Source: Brucella tritici (GTDB taxonomy: Bacteria; Pseudomonadota; Alphaproteobacteria; Rhizobiales; Rhizobiaceae). From it: 64,000 nucleotides of DNA. A program made the translations under genes and the position numbers. The stretch covers positions 248,001 to 312,000 of the forward strand of contig NZ_WBWA01000003.1 in the NCBI RefSeq assembly GCF_008932295.1, written 5' to 3'. Of the stretch, positions 1 to 9,210 are shown piece after piece. Under the pieces are notes generated by a model. The model was not told the DNA's origin. It made no database searches and saw only the letters and a list, made by a program, of their open reading frames with translations. Positions within the stretch are counted from its first letter, which is position 1; each line of letters opens with the position of its first letter.

Positions 1-1911
1 AACGTCGAACGTATCATGACGACCGAGAAACTGTCGCCACGCAAGGCCGCCATCAAGGCAATGGGCGAAGTGACAGGACCGGTTGTCGCGATTGTTCTCG
101 TGCTTTGCGCCGTGTTTATTCCAGTGGCCTTCATGGGCGGTCTTGTCGGCGAAATGTACAAGCAATTCGCCGTCACCATCGCGATTTCGGTGACGTTGTC
201 CGGTCTTGTGGCTCTGACACTGACACCGGCGCTCTGCGCACTGATCCTGAAGCCTGGCCATCACGAGCCAATGCTGCCGTTCCGCATCTTCAACCGCTTC
301 TTCGAGCGGGTGACAGACGGCTATTCTCGTGGCGTTCGCTTCTTTTTGAAGCGCGCCGCAATCGGTCTGATCATTTTTGCAGGCCTTCTTGGCGCTACCT
401 ACTATCTTTTCGAGAGGGTGCCGGGATCGCTGTTGCCTGACGAGGATCAGGGGTTCCTGTTCAGTGTTGCGGTACTTCCTCCTGCGGCCTCTCTGGAGCG
501 CACAACGGCGGTTCTGGATCAGGCAAGCGCGAATATCCGGAAAAGCCCGGCTGTGGAAAGCGTCTTTGCGGTATCCGGTTTCGACCTTCTGTCGGGCGGT
601 CTGAAAACCAGTGCGGGCACGATGTTCATCATGCTCAAAGACTGGAAAGAGCGTACGACACCTGAGACTGATGCACGCAATCTTCCCGGCGCGATCATGG
701 CGATGAATTCGGGCATCAAGGACGGGCTTGTTCTGGCGTTCAACCCACCTCCGATCATGGGCCTCAGCACGACCGGCGGTTTTGAACTCTATGTTCAGGA
801 TCGTACAGGCGGTGGTGTGGAATCGCTGACACGTGCGACCAAGCTCATTACCGAAGCTGCGGCCAAGCGGCCGGAGTTGCAGGGCGTTCGTACGACGTTT
901 GATCCGAACGTTCCCCAGTATGACATCCAGCTTGATCGCGAAAAGGCGAAGGCTATGGGTGTGCCGATCAACTCCGTATTCACTGCAATGCAGGCGACGT
1001 TCGGCAGCCTCTACGTCAACGACTTTACGCTGTTTGGCCGCAACTATCAGGTCAACCTGCAGTCGGAAGCCGAGTTCCGTCGCGATCCAAGCGATCTCAA
1101 GCATGTCTTCGTGCGAGCCAATTCTGGCAGCATGATCCCGCTTGATGCCCTTGTGACCGTCAAGCGTATTGTCGGCCCCGATCAGCTGGAACGCTTCAAT
1201 GCCTTCAACGCAGCGAAGATTACCGGTAATCCGGCACCGGGTTTCACCTCTGGTGACGCGATCAAGGCAATGCAGGAAGTGGCGGCGGAAGTTCTTCCGC
1301 AAGGCTATCAGATCGCATGGACCGGCTCGGCCTATCAGGAAGTGACCACCAGCGGCACCGGCACACAGGCCATGATCTTTGGTCTTGTCATGGTGTTCCT
1401 GATCCTTGCTGCACAGTATGAACGCTGGAGCCTGCCGCTCGCCGTCATCACCGCGGTACCTTTTGCTATCTTCGGTGCGCTGTTGGCGACCGATCTGCGC
1501 GGGTTGACCAATGACGTGTATTTCCAGATTGGTCTGGTGACACTCATAGGTCTGGCGGCGAAGAACGCGATTCTGATTGTGGAATTCGCGGTGCTTGAAC
1601 GAGAGACGGGCAAGTCCGCTATCGAGGCGGCAGCGTCGGCAGCTCGTTTGCGCTTCCGTCCGATTGTGATGACCTCGCTGGCCTTCATTCTTGGCGTGGT
1701 GCCGCTCGCAATCAGCACGGGTGCCGGTTCGGCAAGCCGTCACTCGATCGGTACGGGCGTTATCGGCGGCATGTTGGCAGCAACGTTTATCGCTACGTTC
1801 TTCATTCCGATGTTCTACAGCCTGATAGCGCGCAAGCCTCCGAAGAAACCGGAGGATGAAGATGTGAATGAAACAACTGGTCCGAATGGACCAGCTGACA
1901 ACCAGATCTAG
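1..1911 (+). CDS. RND multidrug efflux transporter (HAE1/AcrB-like), C-terminal part
   Basis: Inner-membrane proton-driven pump subunit of a tripartite efflux system. The reading frame is open from base 1, so the start lies outside the window. The first visible residues (NVERIM) match the end of TM4 just after the proton-relay Asp pair of AcrB, so roughly the first 400 residues are missing and 636 are visible. Seen here: TM segments at about 30-80, a large periplasmic loop (about 140-450), and a second TM block in which [14 protein letters not shown] carries the TM10 Lys equivalent to AcrB Lys940. The tail is charged and cytoplasmic. A strong terminator follows at once, so this is the last gene of its operon; the membrane fusion protein is presumably upstream. 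Brucella has two such pumps (BepE, BepG) and I cannot tell which this is. Confidence 0.93.
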   Translation, partial: NVERIMTTEKLSPRKAAIKAMGEVTGPVVAIVLVLCAVFIPVAFMGGLVGEMYKQFAVTIAISVTLSGLVALTLTPALCALILKPGHHEPMLPFRIFNRFFERVTDGYSRGVRFFLKRAAIGLIIFAGLLGATYYLFERVPGSLLPDEDQGFLFSVAVLPPAASLERTTAVLDQASANIRKSPAVESVFAVSGFDLLSGGLKTSAGTMFIMLKDWKERTTPETDARNLPGAIMAMNSGIKDGLVLAFNPPPIMGLSTTGGFELYVQDRTGGGVESLTRATKLITEAAAKRPELQGVRTTFDPNVPQYDIQLDREKAKAMGVPINSVFTAMQATFGSLYVNDFTLFGRNYQVNLQSEAEFRRDPSDLKHVFVRANSGSMIPLDALVTVKRIVGPDQLERFNAFNAAKITGNPAPGFTSGDAIKAMQEVAAEVLPQGYQIAWTGSAYQEVTTSGTGTQAMIFGLVMVFLILAAQYERWSLPLAVITAVPFAIFGALLATDLRGLTNDVYFQIGLVTLIGLAAKNAILIVEFAVLERETGKSAIEAAASAARLRFRPIVMTSLAFILGVVPLAISTGAGSASRHSIGTGVIGGMLAATFIATFFIPMFYSLIARKPPKKPEDEDVNETTGPNGPADNQI

Positions 1912-1931
1912 CCAGTTTCTAGAGCCAAACA

Positions 1932-1959
1932 AAAGCCCCGCCGAAAGGCGGGGCTTTTT
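1932..1959 (+). terminator. Rho-independent terminator after RND pump
   Basis: The GC-rich stem GCCCCGCC/GGCGGGGC with a GAAA tetraloop is followed by five T. It lies 21 bp after the pump stop codon. Confidence 0.93.
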
Positions 1960-2002
1960 GCATCAGCCTATGCTTGCACTCCTCGGCAAGGCTGGAAATG
2001 CT

Positions 2003-2167
2003 CTAGAACAGCGATGCGATACTCTGAACGATTGCCCAGCCTAGAAACGTTGCCGGTACGCTGAGTGCCGCAAGCATGATGCCGAGAAACACGTAGGCAG
2101 CCTCATTGGGCGAGCGCTTTGTTTGCTCCGGAGCCTTGTGCCATTGAGCAGGTACACCATCGAACAT
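2003..2167 (-). CDS. Small single-pass membrane protein (54 aa), unknown function
   Basis: An ATG is preceded by a strong ribosome binding site (AGGAGG, 8 bases upstream). It opens a 54-codon frame ending in TAG. The first ~23 residues are polar and charged (MFDGVPAQWHKAPEQTKRSP). The rest is one hydrophobic helix with small residues (AAYVFLGIMLAALSVPATF, then LGWAIVQSIASLF). No family is recognised. The good binding site and clear amphipathic-to-hydrophobic layout support a real gene, although it is shorter than usual gene-finder limits. It faces the RND gene across the terminator and is followed upstream by an AT-rich gap. A role in envelope biology or as a small pump accessory is only a guess. 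Confidence 0.6.
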   Translation of the reverse strand: MFDGVPAQWHKAPEQTKRSPNEAAYVFLGIMLAALSVPATFLGWAIVQSIASLF

Positions 2168-2491
2168 TGTATAAATCCTCCTTCTCCCTCAATTTGATTA
2201 TTGATGAGAAGGCGATATGTTCAAGTCAAAATAAATAGATGTATTTATTGATGTTTTTATGTTAGAAGTGGCCCAATTCACGCTGAGGAACACGTGAATA
2301 TGCCGATCTTTGGACCTTAATTTGTGCTTATATATTTGATAGAAAATAATTTTACTTTTGTACTGTAAGTATCGATATATCCGAAGTTTCAAAAATATCT
2401 GAAAACTCGCTTAGTGGTGAGTCTTCTCTGCGTCAAAATGGCACGCGATGGGTGGCCTGATTTTACCGGCCAAATTTGACTGATACTCGGC
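2168..2491. other. AT-rich intergenic gap, no gene seen
   Basis: This 324 bp stretch is far richer in A and T than its surroundings. It must hold the promoter of the small membrane protein on the minus strand. An open frame on the minus strand (2198-2392) has unlikely composition and no binding site. No repeat or convincing hairpin was seen. Confidence 0.5.
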
Positions 2492-3340
2492 TCAATAAAA
2501 GCTGTTGGGAAAATAGCGCAGGTAGAGCTCAGTCAGCGTGCCTTTCTGCTGCAATGCCTGGAGGGCATTGTTAAAGGCACTGACAAGGGGAGCGTTTTTC
2601 TGAGCAACTGCAATGCTAAGACCAGAACCAAGATATTGTGGCGCAAGGTAGGGGCCAGCTGCGAAGGAGCAGCATGCATAACCTTCTGGGCTGTTCAACC
2701 ACATGGAAAGTGACATGCCGTCGTGGAAAACAGCGCCAACCTTGCCGCTCTTGAGGTCAGCGAGCATGAGTGAAGCATCCGCATAAGGCTTGGCCAGAGC
2801 TTGAGGAAAATAGCTTTTCAGCAATTGCTCATGAGCCGTGCCTGCGACCACGCCAACGGTCTTGCCCTTCGTGGCTAAAACTGGATCATCGTTGAAGGCA
2901 TTTGCATTGGTCGTCGCAAATCGCGCAGGCAGTCGCATATAGGACCGCGAATAGACGAACTGCCCCCGGTTCATTTCGGTTGGCTTCCACCCGGCTATGA
3001 TGGCTTCTGCCTGTCCGCTAAGCAGTCGTTCTTCAAGTTCATTCCAGGGGACAGCTTCAATCTGACAGATATCGTCGACACCCAGTTGACGGCAAAGGGC
3101 TTTGGCAAGGTCGACATTATAGCCTGCAAGTTGGCCCTGATCGCCCAGCATGTTGAACGGGGGGAAGTCGACGGTTGTAATGAATCTCAGACGGTTGAGC
3201 GCTTGCAGGGACGGCAATGGCAGGCGCTCCTTCTGGTTGATAAAGGAGGGAGCTTCCGGCTGTCTGTCTGAAGCCTGAGCACCATGAACGCCACATGCAA
3301 ATACCAGCGCGATCAGCAGTCTTGGAAGATAGGATTTCAT
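2492..3340 (-). CDS. Periplasmic solute-binding protein, family 3 (amino-acid type)
   Basis: Extracellular solute-binding protein (SBP_bac_3 fold), normally the ligand receptor of a polar amino-acid ABC importer. The start is set at the Met followed by a classic signal peptide (MKSYLPRLLIALVFACGVHG, cut after AQA); the longer frame upstream adds a charged stretch that would spoil export. The domain begins with LRFITTVDFPPFNM and GYNVDLAKALC, typical of lobe 1. About 282 residues, normal for the family. No permease or ATPase gene is adjacent, so it is an orphan receptor that may serve a distant transporter. The ligand cannot be read from sequence. Confidence 0.85.
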   Translation of the reverse strand: MKSYLPRLLIALVFACGVHGAQASDRQPEAPSFINQKERLPLPSLQALNRLRFITTVDFPPFNMLGDQGQLAGYNVDLAKALCRQLGVDDICQIEAVPWNELEERLLSGQAEAIIAGWKPTEMNRGQFVYSRSYMRLPARFATTNANAFNDDPVLATKGKTVGVVAGTAHEQLLKSYFPQALAKPYADASLMLADLKSGKVGAVFHDGMSLSMWLNSPEGYACCSFAAGPYLAPQYLGSGLSIAVAQKNAPLVSAFNNALQALQQKGTLTELYLRYFPNSFY

Positions 3341-3471
3341 GGCCCGATTTTGCTCCGTTTCCCTATAATTTCGCGTTAACTGAAAAATTGAGCGACGAGC
3401 AATATTCAACGAAGGTTCAATGAAAATAAAGGTTGCAATTCTTTTGCAGTATAATACCTTCCGATTGTAAT

Positions 3472-3508
3472 TTTACCGCAATAATCATTTAATAAAACTG
3501 GCGGTAAA
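3472..3508. promoter_or_regulatory. Inverted repeat upstream of the GT2 gene
   Basis: Two perfect 8-base arms (TTTACCGC and GCGGTAAA) lie 21 bases apart in the AT-rich leader, 60-96 bp before the glycosyltransferase start. This could be an operator or a leader hairpin. No T-run follows, so a terminator is unlikely. Confidence 0.35.
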
Positions 3509-3567
3509 TAATATATAAGTAAATTAATAAAGCATAACATATGAGTATTCATTAGTGCGGGGGTGCT

Positions 3568-5448
3568 ATGAGTAGCGGATCGATTGCATTCGATCTGGAG
3601 ATATGCAGTGCCATATCAGCCAGATTGGAACAATGTGGCGTGTCTAGAGATGCGTTGTTGGCGGCCTATAGTACGGCCACTCACCATGGAACATCTTATT
3701 GCGTGGAATTGGTTCAGCGAGGTGCCGTCGCAGAACCCATCATTTATGAAGCTATTGCCGATCTTCTCGGACTGGAATTCACAAACGAGGCCTTACCGTC
3801 TCGCATTTTCGTTTCGGGCGAAGAGAAACCGTCGGCTTTCGTTGAGGTCGGGCAGGTTATAGTGCTCGGTGCAGACGGAGGTAGCTACCTCTACATTGCG
3901 CCATCGGAAAGCCGTATCAGAACGCTTCGAGATCATATTCTTGCGTCACCGCAGTTGAAGAACCGGATACGTATCTGCACGCCGACACTTTTGAAACAGA
4001 TCATGCGGCAACGACATCAGAAGGATCTGATAGCAAGGGCCCATGAAATGACGCCGCAGTCACTTTCGGCTGCACGCGTTCTGGATACGCCGCAGGCATT
4101 TATCATTGCCATGGCACTCTATGCGGTCTTCGCCTGCATGTACAATTGGCCGGGGATCACTCTTCTGGTGCTCCACGTTGCGCTGTCGGTATTCTTCTTC
4201 GGTTGCGTGATGATCCGTTTGTTCGCGGCTGTTGCCGGGCAACGATTGAAGTTCCTTGAGATCAGGAAATCCAAGCCACGCGATTTACCGAACTATTCTG
4301 TTCTGGTTCCACTCTATCGCGAGCAGGACGTGGTTGGTCAGCTCATCTCGAGCCTGAAGCGATTGAACTGGCCAGCCAGTAAACTCGACATCAAGCTTGT
4401 CTGCGAAAAGGACGACTTCGATACAATATCGGCGATACGTCGTGAGCAGCTTCCATTAAATTTTGAATTGGTCCTGGTGCCGTCCGGTGGCCCAAAGACG
4501 AAGCCAAAGGCGCTCAATTACGCATTGCAGTTTGCGCGCGGCGAGATTGTTGCGGTCTTCGATGCGGAGGATCGTCCGCACCCCGATCAGTTGCTTGAGG
4601 CGTGGCAGACTTTTCAGGCGGAGGGCGACAAGCTGGCCTGTGTGCAGGCGCCCCTCATTATCGGAAATTTCCGTCATAATTTGCTGACGCGAATGTTTGC
4701 CTTTGAATATGCCGCACTTTTCCGCGGGCTCTTGCCGTGGCTTGCGTCTCGTGGGCTTGTCATTCCGCTCGGCGGTACATCCAATCATTTCCGCCGATCT
4801 TGCCTGGAACAAGTTGGCGGCTGGGATGCCTATAATGTCACGGAAGACGCCGATCTCGGTGTGCGGCTCGCTCGATTTGGCTATCGCATTGGCGTCATCA
4901 CGCGTGGAACTATTGAGGATGCACCCGTGAACTATGATGTCTGGCGCAAGCAGCGAACACGCTGGCTCAAAGGCTGGATGCAGACATGGCTCGTTCACGG
5001 ACGCCAGCCGCATAACACTTGGCGCGAGCTCGGCTGGTTCAGATTTTCCGTCAATCAGATCTACACATTAGGCATAATCAGTTCGGCGCTTCTACACCCG
5101 CTCATGCTGGCCATGTTCGCAATCTTGCTGACCAGCATGTTGTTCGGCCCCCTAACGACACATGGTATCTGGTTGTTGGGGATCGATGTGACGAACATAT
5201 TGCTGGCTTATCTGAGCTTTTATCTTCTGGGCGCGAGAACGATGGAGCCAACGGAGTTGGGAGGTTATGCATACCTGTTCTCAATCCCGATATACTGGGT
5301 GTTGATTTCGATCTCGGCCTGGCGCGCACTATGGCAGCTGGTGCGTGTGCCTCATCTGTGGGAAAAGACGCCGCACCAGCCAAGTTTGTTTTACATTTCC
5401 GGGAATGACGAGGTGAGAAATGTAGAACCACGCCCGATGATCGATTGA
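3568..5448 (+). CDS. Membrane GT2 glycosyltransferase with N-terminal T2SSE_N/MshEN-like domain
   Basis: Processive-type family 2 glycosyltransferase (cellulose/hyaluronan synthase-like), 626 aa. Residues about 10-160 resemble the N-terminal domain of type II secretion ATPases (GspE_N/MshEN), a fold known in other proteins to bind cyclic di-GMP. Two TM helices follow (176-223). The catalytic GT-A domain has VLVPLYRE (246-251), the DxD-like DAED (332-335), the acceptor TED (425-427) and QRTRW (462-466, the QxxRW signature of processive enzymes). Four or so TM helices close the protein. The ATG follows a purine-rich GCGGGGG. The polymer made is unknown. Its 3' end overlaps the convergent PPK2 gene by 58 bp. 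Confidence 0.88.
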   Translation: MSSGSIAFDLEICSAISARLEQCGVSRDALLAAYSTATHHGTSYCVELVQRGAVAEPIIYEAIADLLGLEFTNEALPSRIFVSGEEKPSAFVEVGQVIVLGADGGSYLYIAPSESRIRTLRDHILASPQLKNRIRICTPTLLKQIMRQRHQKDLIARAHEMTPQSLSAARVLDTPQAFIIAMALYAVFACMYNWPGITLLVLHVALSVFFFGCVMIRLFAAVAGQRLKFLEIRKSKPRDLPNYSVLVPLYREQDVVGQLISSLKRLNWPASKLDIKLVCEKDDFDTISAIRREQLPLNFELVLVPSGGPKTKPKALNYALQFARGEIVAVFDAEDRPHPDQLLEAWQTFQAEGDKLACVQAPLIIGNFRHNLLTRMFAFEYAALFRGLLPWLASRGLVIPLGGTSNHFRRSCLEQVGGWDAYNVTEDADLGVRLARFGYRIGVITRGTIEDAPVNYDVWRKQRTRWLKGWMQTWLVHGRQPHNTWRELGWFRFSVNQIYTLGIISSALLHPLMLAMFAILLTSMLFGPLTTHGIWLLGIDVTNILLAYLSFYLLGARTMEPTELGGYAYLFSIPIYWVLISISAWRALWQLVRVPHLWEKTPHQPSLFYISGNDEVRNVEPRPMID

Positions 5449-6335
5449 TCCTCGGCCCCGATTGCCTGTAGGTCTCGGCCTTCATAGGGCAATGTCAAAA
5501 GGATGCGCCGGATTGCAGCCAGTCTGGCGCGCCTCTTGTCATTGGAGCGAATGATCGTCCAGGGTGAGTAGCCCGTATCGGTCCTCTCGAGCATAGTGTG
5601 CAAGGCGTCGGAATAATCATTCCAGCGGGAAATGCCTGCCACATCCATCGGTGAGAATTTCCAGTTCTTGAGCAAGCTATGGCGACGCTCGTGAAAGCGC
5701 TTGAGCTGCATTTCCTGACCGATATCCAGCCAGAATTTGAAAAGGTGGATGCCATCCGTAACGATCATGCGCTCGAAATCTGGTGTTTCGGTCAGGAACG
5801 TTTCAAGCTGCGTCGGAGTGCAGAAACCCATCACCCGTTCCACGCCAGCACGGTTGTACCATGAGCGGTCGAAGGTAACGAACTCACCGGCTGTTGGAAA
5901 ATGCGCGACATAACGCTGGAAGTACCATTGCCCCTGTTCAGTTTCGGTTGGCTTCGGCAAGGCGACATTGCGTGCGGTTCTGGGATTCATGAACTCGCGG
6001 ATTGTAAAAATGGTGCCGCCCTTGCCAGCGGCGTCCCGGCCCTCGAAAACGCTGATGACGCGTCCGCCCGTGTCTTGAAGCCAATATTGCAGTTTGACGA
6101 GTTCAATCTGAAGCCGCTCCAGCGTTTCTTCATATTCGTCCGACTTCATCTTGGAGGGATAGGGGTATCCGCCTGATTGCAATGCGTTGTCATCGATCCA
6201 TTTCGGCAGCTTCGGATCGTTTATGTCAAACGACCGCGCCTCACCTCCAATTTTCAGCTTGATTGGCTTGTCGCTTGATTTTGCCTCGTCTTTTTTGTCT
6301 TTCTTTTTGTTAGCTGTCTTCGAACTGTCACCCAC
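5391..6335 (-). CDS. ppk2: Polyphosphate kinase 2 (PPK2)
   Basis: PPK2-family kinase that moves phosphate between polyphosphate and nucleotides (mostly using polyP to make GTP/ATP from the diphosphate). The 314 aa include a Lys-rich leader (residues 1-25) and the P-loop [10 protein letters not shown] (about 99-108). The Walker B-like and lid region is [19 protein letters not shown], a signature of single-domain PPK2. The start is a GTG with AGGGAA six bases upstream. It converges on the GT2 gene with a 58 bp coding overlap, so the last ~18 codons of both genes constrain each other. It sits next to phoR on the other strand, which fits a phosphate theme but is not proof of joint control. Confidence 0.93.
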   Translation of the reverse strand: MGDSSKTANKKKDKKDEAKSSDKPIKLKIGGEARSFDINDPKLPKWIDDNALQSGGYPYPSKMKSDEYEETLERLQIELVKLQYWLQDTGGRVISVFEGRDAAGKGGTIFTIREFMNPRTARNVALPKPTETEQGQWYFQRYVAHFPTAGEFVTFDRSWYNRAGVERVMGFCTPTQLETFLTETPDFERMIVTDGIHLFKFWLDIGQEMQLKRFHERRHSLLKNWKFSPMDVAGISRWNDYSDALHTMLERTDTGYSPWTIIRSNDKRRARLAAIRRILLTLPYEGRDLQAIGAEDQSIIGRGSTFLTSSFPEM

Positions 6336-6448
6336 GGCAATTCCCTTTCGTTTATATCAAAGCATGATATGGGCTGTTTGGAAGCCGCGTAAAGGACGTT
6401 CGAACATTTCCGGTTAAAGTCGATGCCACAACCGCAGAAGGAAGCAGC

Positions 6449-7741
6449 ATGAGCGAGGCAGGCAACCATACCGATCCAGAACGACCGGCTGAGAAGTCGA
6501 TTTTTGAACCGCTTCTCCGGGTCAAGGGCATTTTGATTGCCAGCATGGTTCTTGCCGTCTGCGTGCTGGCTCTTGATCTTCCGTTCTGGTTTCGCGCTGG
6601 TCTGTTGGCCGTTGTCGTGCTCGGCGCGGTCTGGCTCGCAAGCGAAGTTGCAAGCACAGAACCAGACGACGTGCCAGTAAAGAATATAGTGCCTAACGAA
6701 ATGGCGGGCGTGTCCGGCGAGCGTCTGGCCGATCTCCTGACCGACCCGATGGTCGTCTTCGATCACAGCGGCACCGTGTTGTTCACCAATTCTGCGGCCA
6801 TCGAAGCATTCCAGTCATTGGAAACCGGCACAGCGCTCTATCTGCGGTTTCGTGCGCCGGAAATGCACGCGCTTATTCAAGGCGTGATCGCAGATGGCGA
6901 AGCGCGAAGCATTGAGTATTTTGAGCGCGTCCCGATTGATCGCTGGTTCAAGGCAATGGTCAAGGCTTTGCCGGGCAAGGATGGAAGACCTGAGCTTTTT
7001 GTTCTGCTGTTTCGCGACCAAAGCGAGACGCGTCGCATTGATCGTATGCGTTCGGACTTCATCGCAAATGCGAGCCACGAACTGCGCACGCCGCTGGCCT
7101 CGCTACGCGGGTTCATCGAGACGTTGCAAGGGCCCGCTCGAAATGACACGGCTGCTCGCGACCGCTTTCTGGATATCATGCAGAAGCAGGCCGAACGCAT
7201 GTCGCGCCTGATCGACGATCTTTTGTCCTTGTCGCGTCTCGAAATGCGGGCGCATCTGACGGTCAATGAATGTGTCGATATGACCTCCATTCTCAATCAT
7301 GTTGCCGATACGCTGACGCCGTTAGCGGCTGGTCTGGATATCAGTATCGAGCGTCAATTGCCGGATCATTCCGTGAATGTTACAGGCGCACGTGACGAAC
7401 TCATTCAAGTGTTCCAGAATCTCGTTGAAAATGCTTGCAAATATGGGCAGGCGGGCAAACGTGTCATCGTAAAGCTCGATGAAGACGATAGTGGCAGTTC
7501 GCCGGAAGTCGTTGCATCCGTTCAGGATTTTGGCCCGGGTATCGCCGCTGAACATTTGCCACGTCTGACGGAACGTTTCTACCGGATCGACGTGGAGACA
7601 AGCCGGGCTCAAAAGGGTACGGGCCTTGGGCTTGCGATCGTCAAACATATCCTCGCGCGCCATCGCGGTCGGCTGGTTGTTCGCTCACAATTGGGCGAAG
7701 GATCGACCTTTACGGTGCGCCTGCCAAAGCGAGCGGCGTAA
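6449..7741 (+). CDS. phoR: PhoR-like phosphate-regulon sensor histidine kinase
   Basis: Membrane sensor kinase, 430 aa. Two hydrophobic helices (about 27-67) separated only by a short turn leave almost no periplasmic domain, as in PhoR. A PAS region follows (about 92-195). The HisKA box has the phospho-acceptor His210 in ANASHELRTPL. The HATPase has the N box NLVENACKYG, the G1 box DFGPGIAAEHLPRLTERFYR and the G2 box GTGLGLAIVKHIL. PhoR normally phosphorylates PhoB under phosphate limitation and lies beside pst-phoU-phoB; none of those is present downstream here. The next gene converges after 3 bp. The assignment is by architecture and motif, so an orphan PhoR-like kinase is possible. Confidence 0.85.
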   Translation: MSEAGNHTDPERPAEKSIFEPLLRVKGILIASMVLAVCVLALDLPFWFRAGLLAVVVLGAVWLASEVASTEPDDVPVKNIVPNEMAGVSGERLADLLTDPMVVFDHSGTVLFTNSAAIEAFQSLETGTALYLRFRAPEMHALIQGVIADGEARSIEYFERVPIDRWFKAMVKALPGKDGRPELFVLLFRDQSETRRIDRMRSDFIANASHELRTPLASLRGFIETLQGPARNDTAARDRFLDIMQKQAERMSRLIDDLLSLSRLEMRAHLTVNECVDMTSILNHVADTLTPLAAGLDISIERQLPDHSVNVTGARDELIQVFQNLVENACKYGQAGKRVIVKLDEDDSGSSPEVVASVQDFGPGIAAEHLPRLTERFYRIDVETSRAQKGTGLGLAIVKHILARHRGRLVVRSQLGEGSTFTVRLPKRAA

Positions 7742-7744
7742 GCT

Positions 7745-8872
7745 TTATCGAAATTTGCGTAGCAACCGCCATTTCAGTGGACGCAGTTTTTTATAGAACG
7801 GCGTCGCGCGCATTCTTTCCAGCGCATGGGCGAGGATAAGAGATATGCGTCCTCGAAGTGTGAGCGGGCGAATATAGTCGCGCAAGAACGTTGTCTGGTC
7901 GCAGAGCTCGGTTTTCCAAGGCTCGTCGCCGTAGCCAAGATCGAAACAGCTGTAATCCTGCGCCTTCAGTTCTGATAACAGGCGCAACATCAGTAGTTTC
8001 CCCGGCGAGAACCTGCCCCAGTCACCGTTTTCGAACGTTGTAATCATCGCACAATAGTGGCCCTTACGGACGATGCTCCACATCGTGGCCAATATTGTTT
8101 CACCAACTTTCAGCGCCGAAAGATGCAAGGCATCACGCTGGGCAAGCTCCTTCGTCGCCGCTTCGAAAAAACGACGCTTTTCGGGATGGGCATCGAAACC
8201 AGGAACCATGGTTTCTTCAAAACGTCGCTGTTTCTGGCGCAACATGACGTTCAGAACCAATTGTCTTTCATCTGCGTTCTGCGCGATAAAAAACTGGTAT
8301 CCTTCCATCCGCCGAAGCGCTCGGTCGTGTTTCTTTAAATTGCCGATACTTCGTATGGAGCGTTCTATCTCGTCCAGGGGACGTGTCAGGGAGATGGCAT
8401 GTGCGGATGCGCCTGAAGGCAGGTTTGTCACCAGCCATAGATGATTTGCAGAGCCTTCAATGCGCTCCGGCATTTTGCAGAGCGCAATGACATCATGCGA
8501 GGGGACTGCTGCGATAACAGCGTTGAGGATAAGTGCTGCCGTTTCGTGTGAAAGCTTCGCTGCTGCTGGAAACACGATGGGCGCGTTATAATCGCTCACG
8601 CCGTCATCGATGAATAAAAGCACCCTGGAACCGTTGATACGTGTAACAGAAAGCGGCAGAAAGAGAAGTGGAGTGCCATCGGACTGGCGAACCTCAGTCA
8701 GGCATAGCTGCACTCCGGGTTTCTGCCCGTAGGTTGTTTCCCAAGCTTTCAGGAATGATTTGGACTGAAAGACAAAGAATGCGGCGCCGGTTCTGTCATC
8801 GGCATCTGGCCAGTCGGCGGATAGCTGTTCCGTACTGCTAAAAACTCGAATGTCAAAATTATTGGTCAGCAT
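7745..8872 (-). CDS. GNAT-fold acetyltransferase-like protein (CelD/BioF2 type)
   Basis: A 375 aa cytoplasmic protein of the CelD/FemAB-like acyltransferase group (Acetyltransf_6). Such genes are common in exopolysaccharide loci and may acylate sugars. Seen: an N-terminal region with FVFQSKSFLKAWETTYG, a central QKQRRFEETMVPGF segment, and a C-terminal half with HLSALKVGETILATMW and SCFDLGYGDEPWK, typical of the second GNAT lobe. The end is basic (KKLRPLKWRLLRKFR). It marks the left edge of the polysaccharide locus and is divergent from the GT2 gene, with two palindromic repeats between them. The substrate is unknown. Confidence 0.75.
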   Translation of the reverse strand: MLTNNFDIRVFSSTEQLSADWPDADDRTGAAFFVFQSKSFLKAWETTYGQKPGVQLCLTEVRQSDGTPLLFLPLSVTRINGSRVLLFIDDGVSDYNAPIVFPAAAKLSHETAALILNAVIAAVPSHDVIALCKMPERIEGSANHLWLVTNLPSGASAHAISLTRPLDEIERSIRSIGNLKKHDRALRRMEGYQFFIAQNADERQLVLNVMLRQKQRRFEETMVPGFDAHPEKRRFFEAATKELAQRDALHLSALKVGETILATMWSIVRKGHYCAMITTFENGDWGRFSPGKLLMLRLLSELKAQDYSCFDLGYGDEPWKTELCDQTTFLRDYIRPLTLRGRISLILAHALERMRATPFYKKLRPLKWRLLRKFR

Positions 8873-8985
8873 AAAAGTCTTTCAGAAACCCCCAGTTTGG
8901 GAAATTTCAATTATGTAAGTGCACCGAATCTCATTTTATAGTTGAAGTGTTTAGTAGATTTGAAACCTAAGGAAACTATGAAATG

Positions 8986-9061
8986 CTAGTGGTCTGATTC
9001 CGACATTTGCGTCCCTCTGATACAGGCGCCGAGCAAATGTCGAAATCGCAAAGACCACTAG
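8986..9061. repeat. Palindromic element 1 with CTAGTGG ends
   Basis: Imperfect 76 bp inverted repeat. The ends are CTAGTGGTCT and AGACCACTAG (perfect 10-base arms); an inner pair GACATTTGC/GCAAATGTC is also perfect. It encodes nothing. It looks like a small palindromic intergenic or MITE-like element. Confidence 0.8.
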
Positions 9062-9074
9062 TAACTTTATGTAT

Positions 9075-9151
9075 CTAGTGGATTTTGCGAATTTGACGTT
9101 TGAAACAGTGCTCATTCAGTCGGGATTCGAACGTCAAATTCAATCCACTAG
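9075..9151. repeat. Palindromic element 2 with CTAGTGG ends
   Basis: A 77 bp imperfect inverted repeat only 13 bp after element 1. It shares the CTAGTGG...CCACTAG ends, but its inner arms differ (AATTTGACGTT pairing with AACGTCAAATT). The pair shares termini but not core sequence. Confidence 0.8.
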
Positions 9152-9210
9152 CTTGACTAACTTCTGCCAATTGATCGCTTCGCATGTGCTTTCTCGCAAA
9201 TAGGGCAACG

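Noticed and set aside
2198-2392. 64-codon minus-strand frame in the AT-rich gap
   Set aside because: Lys/Ile/Tyr-rich low-complexity translation, no binding site.
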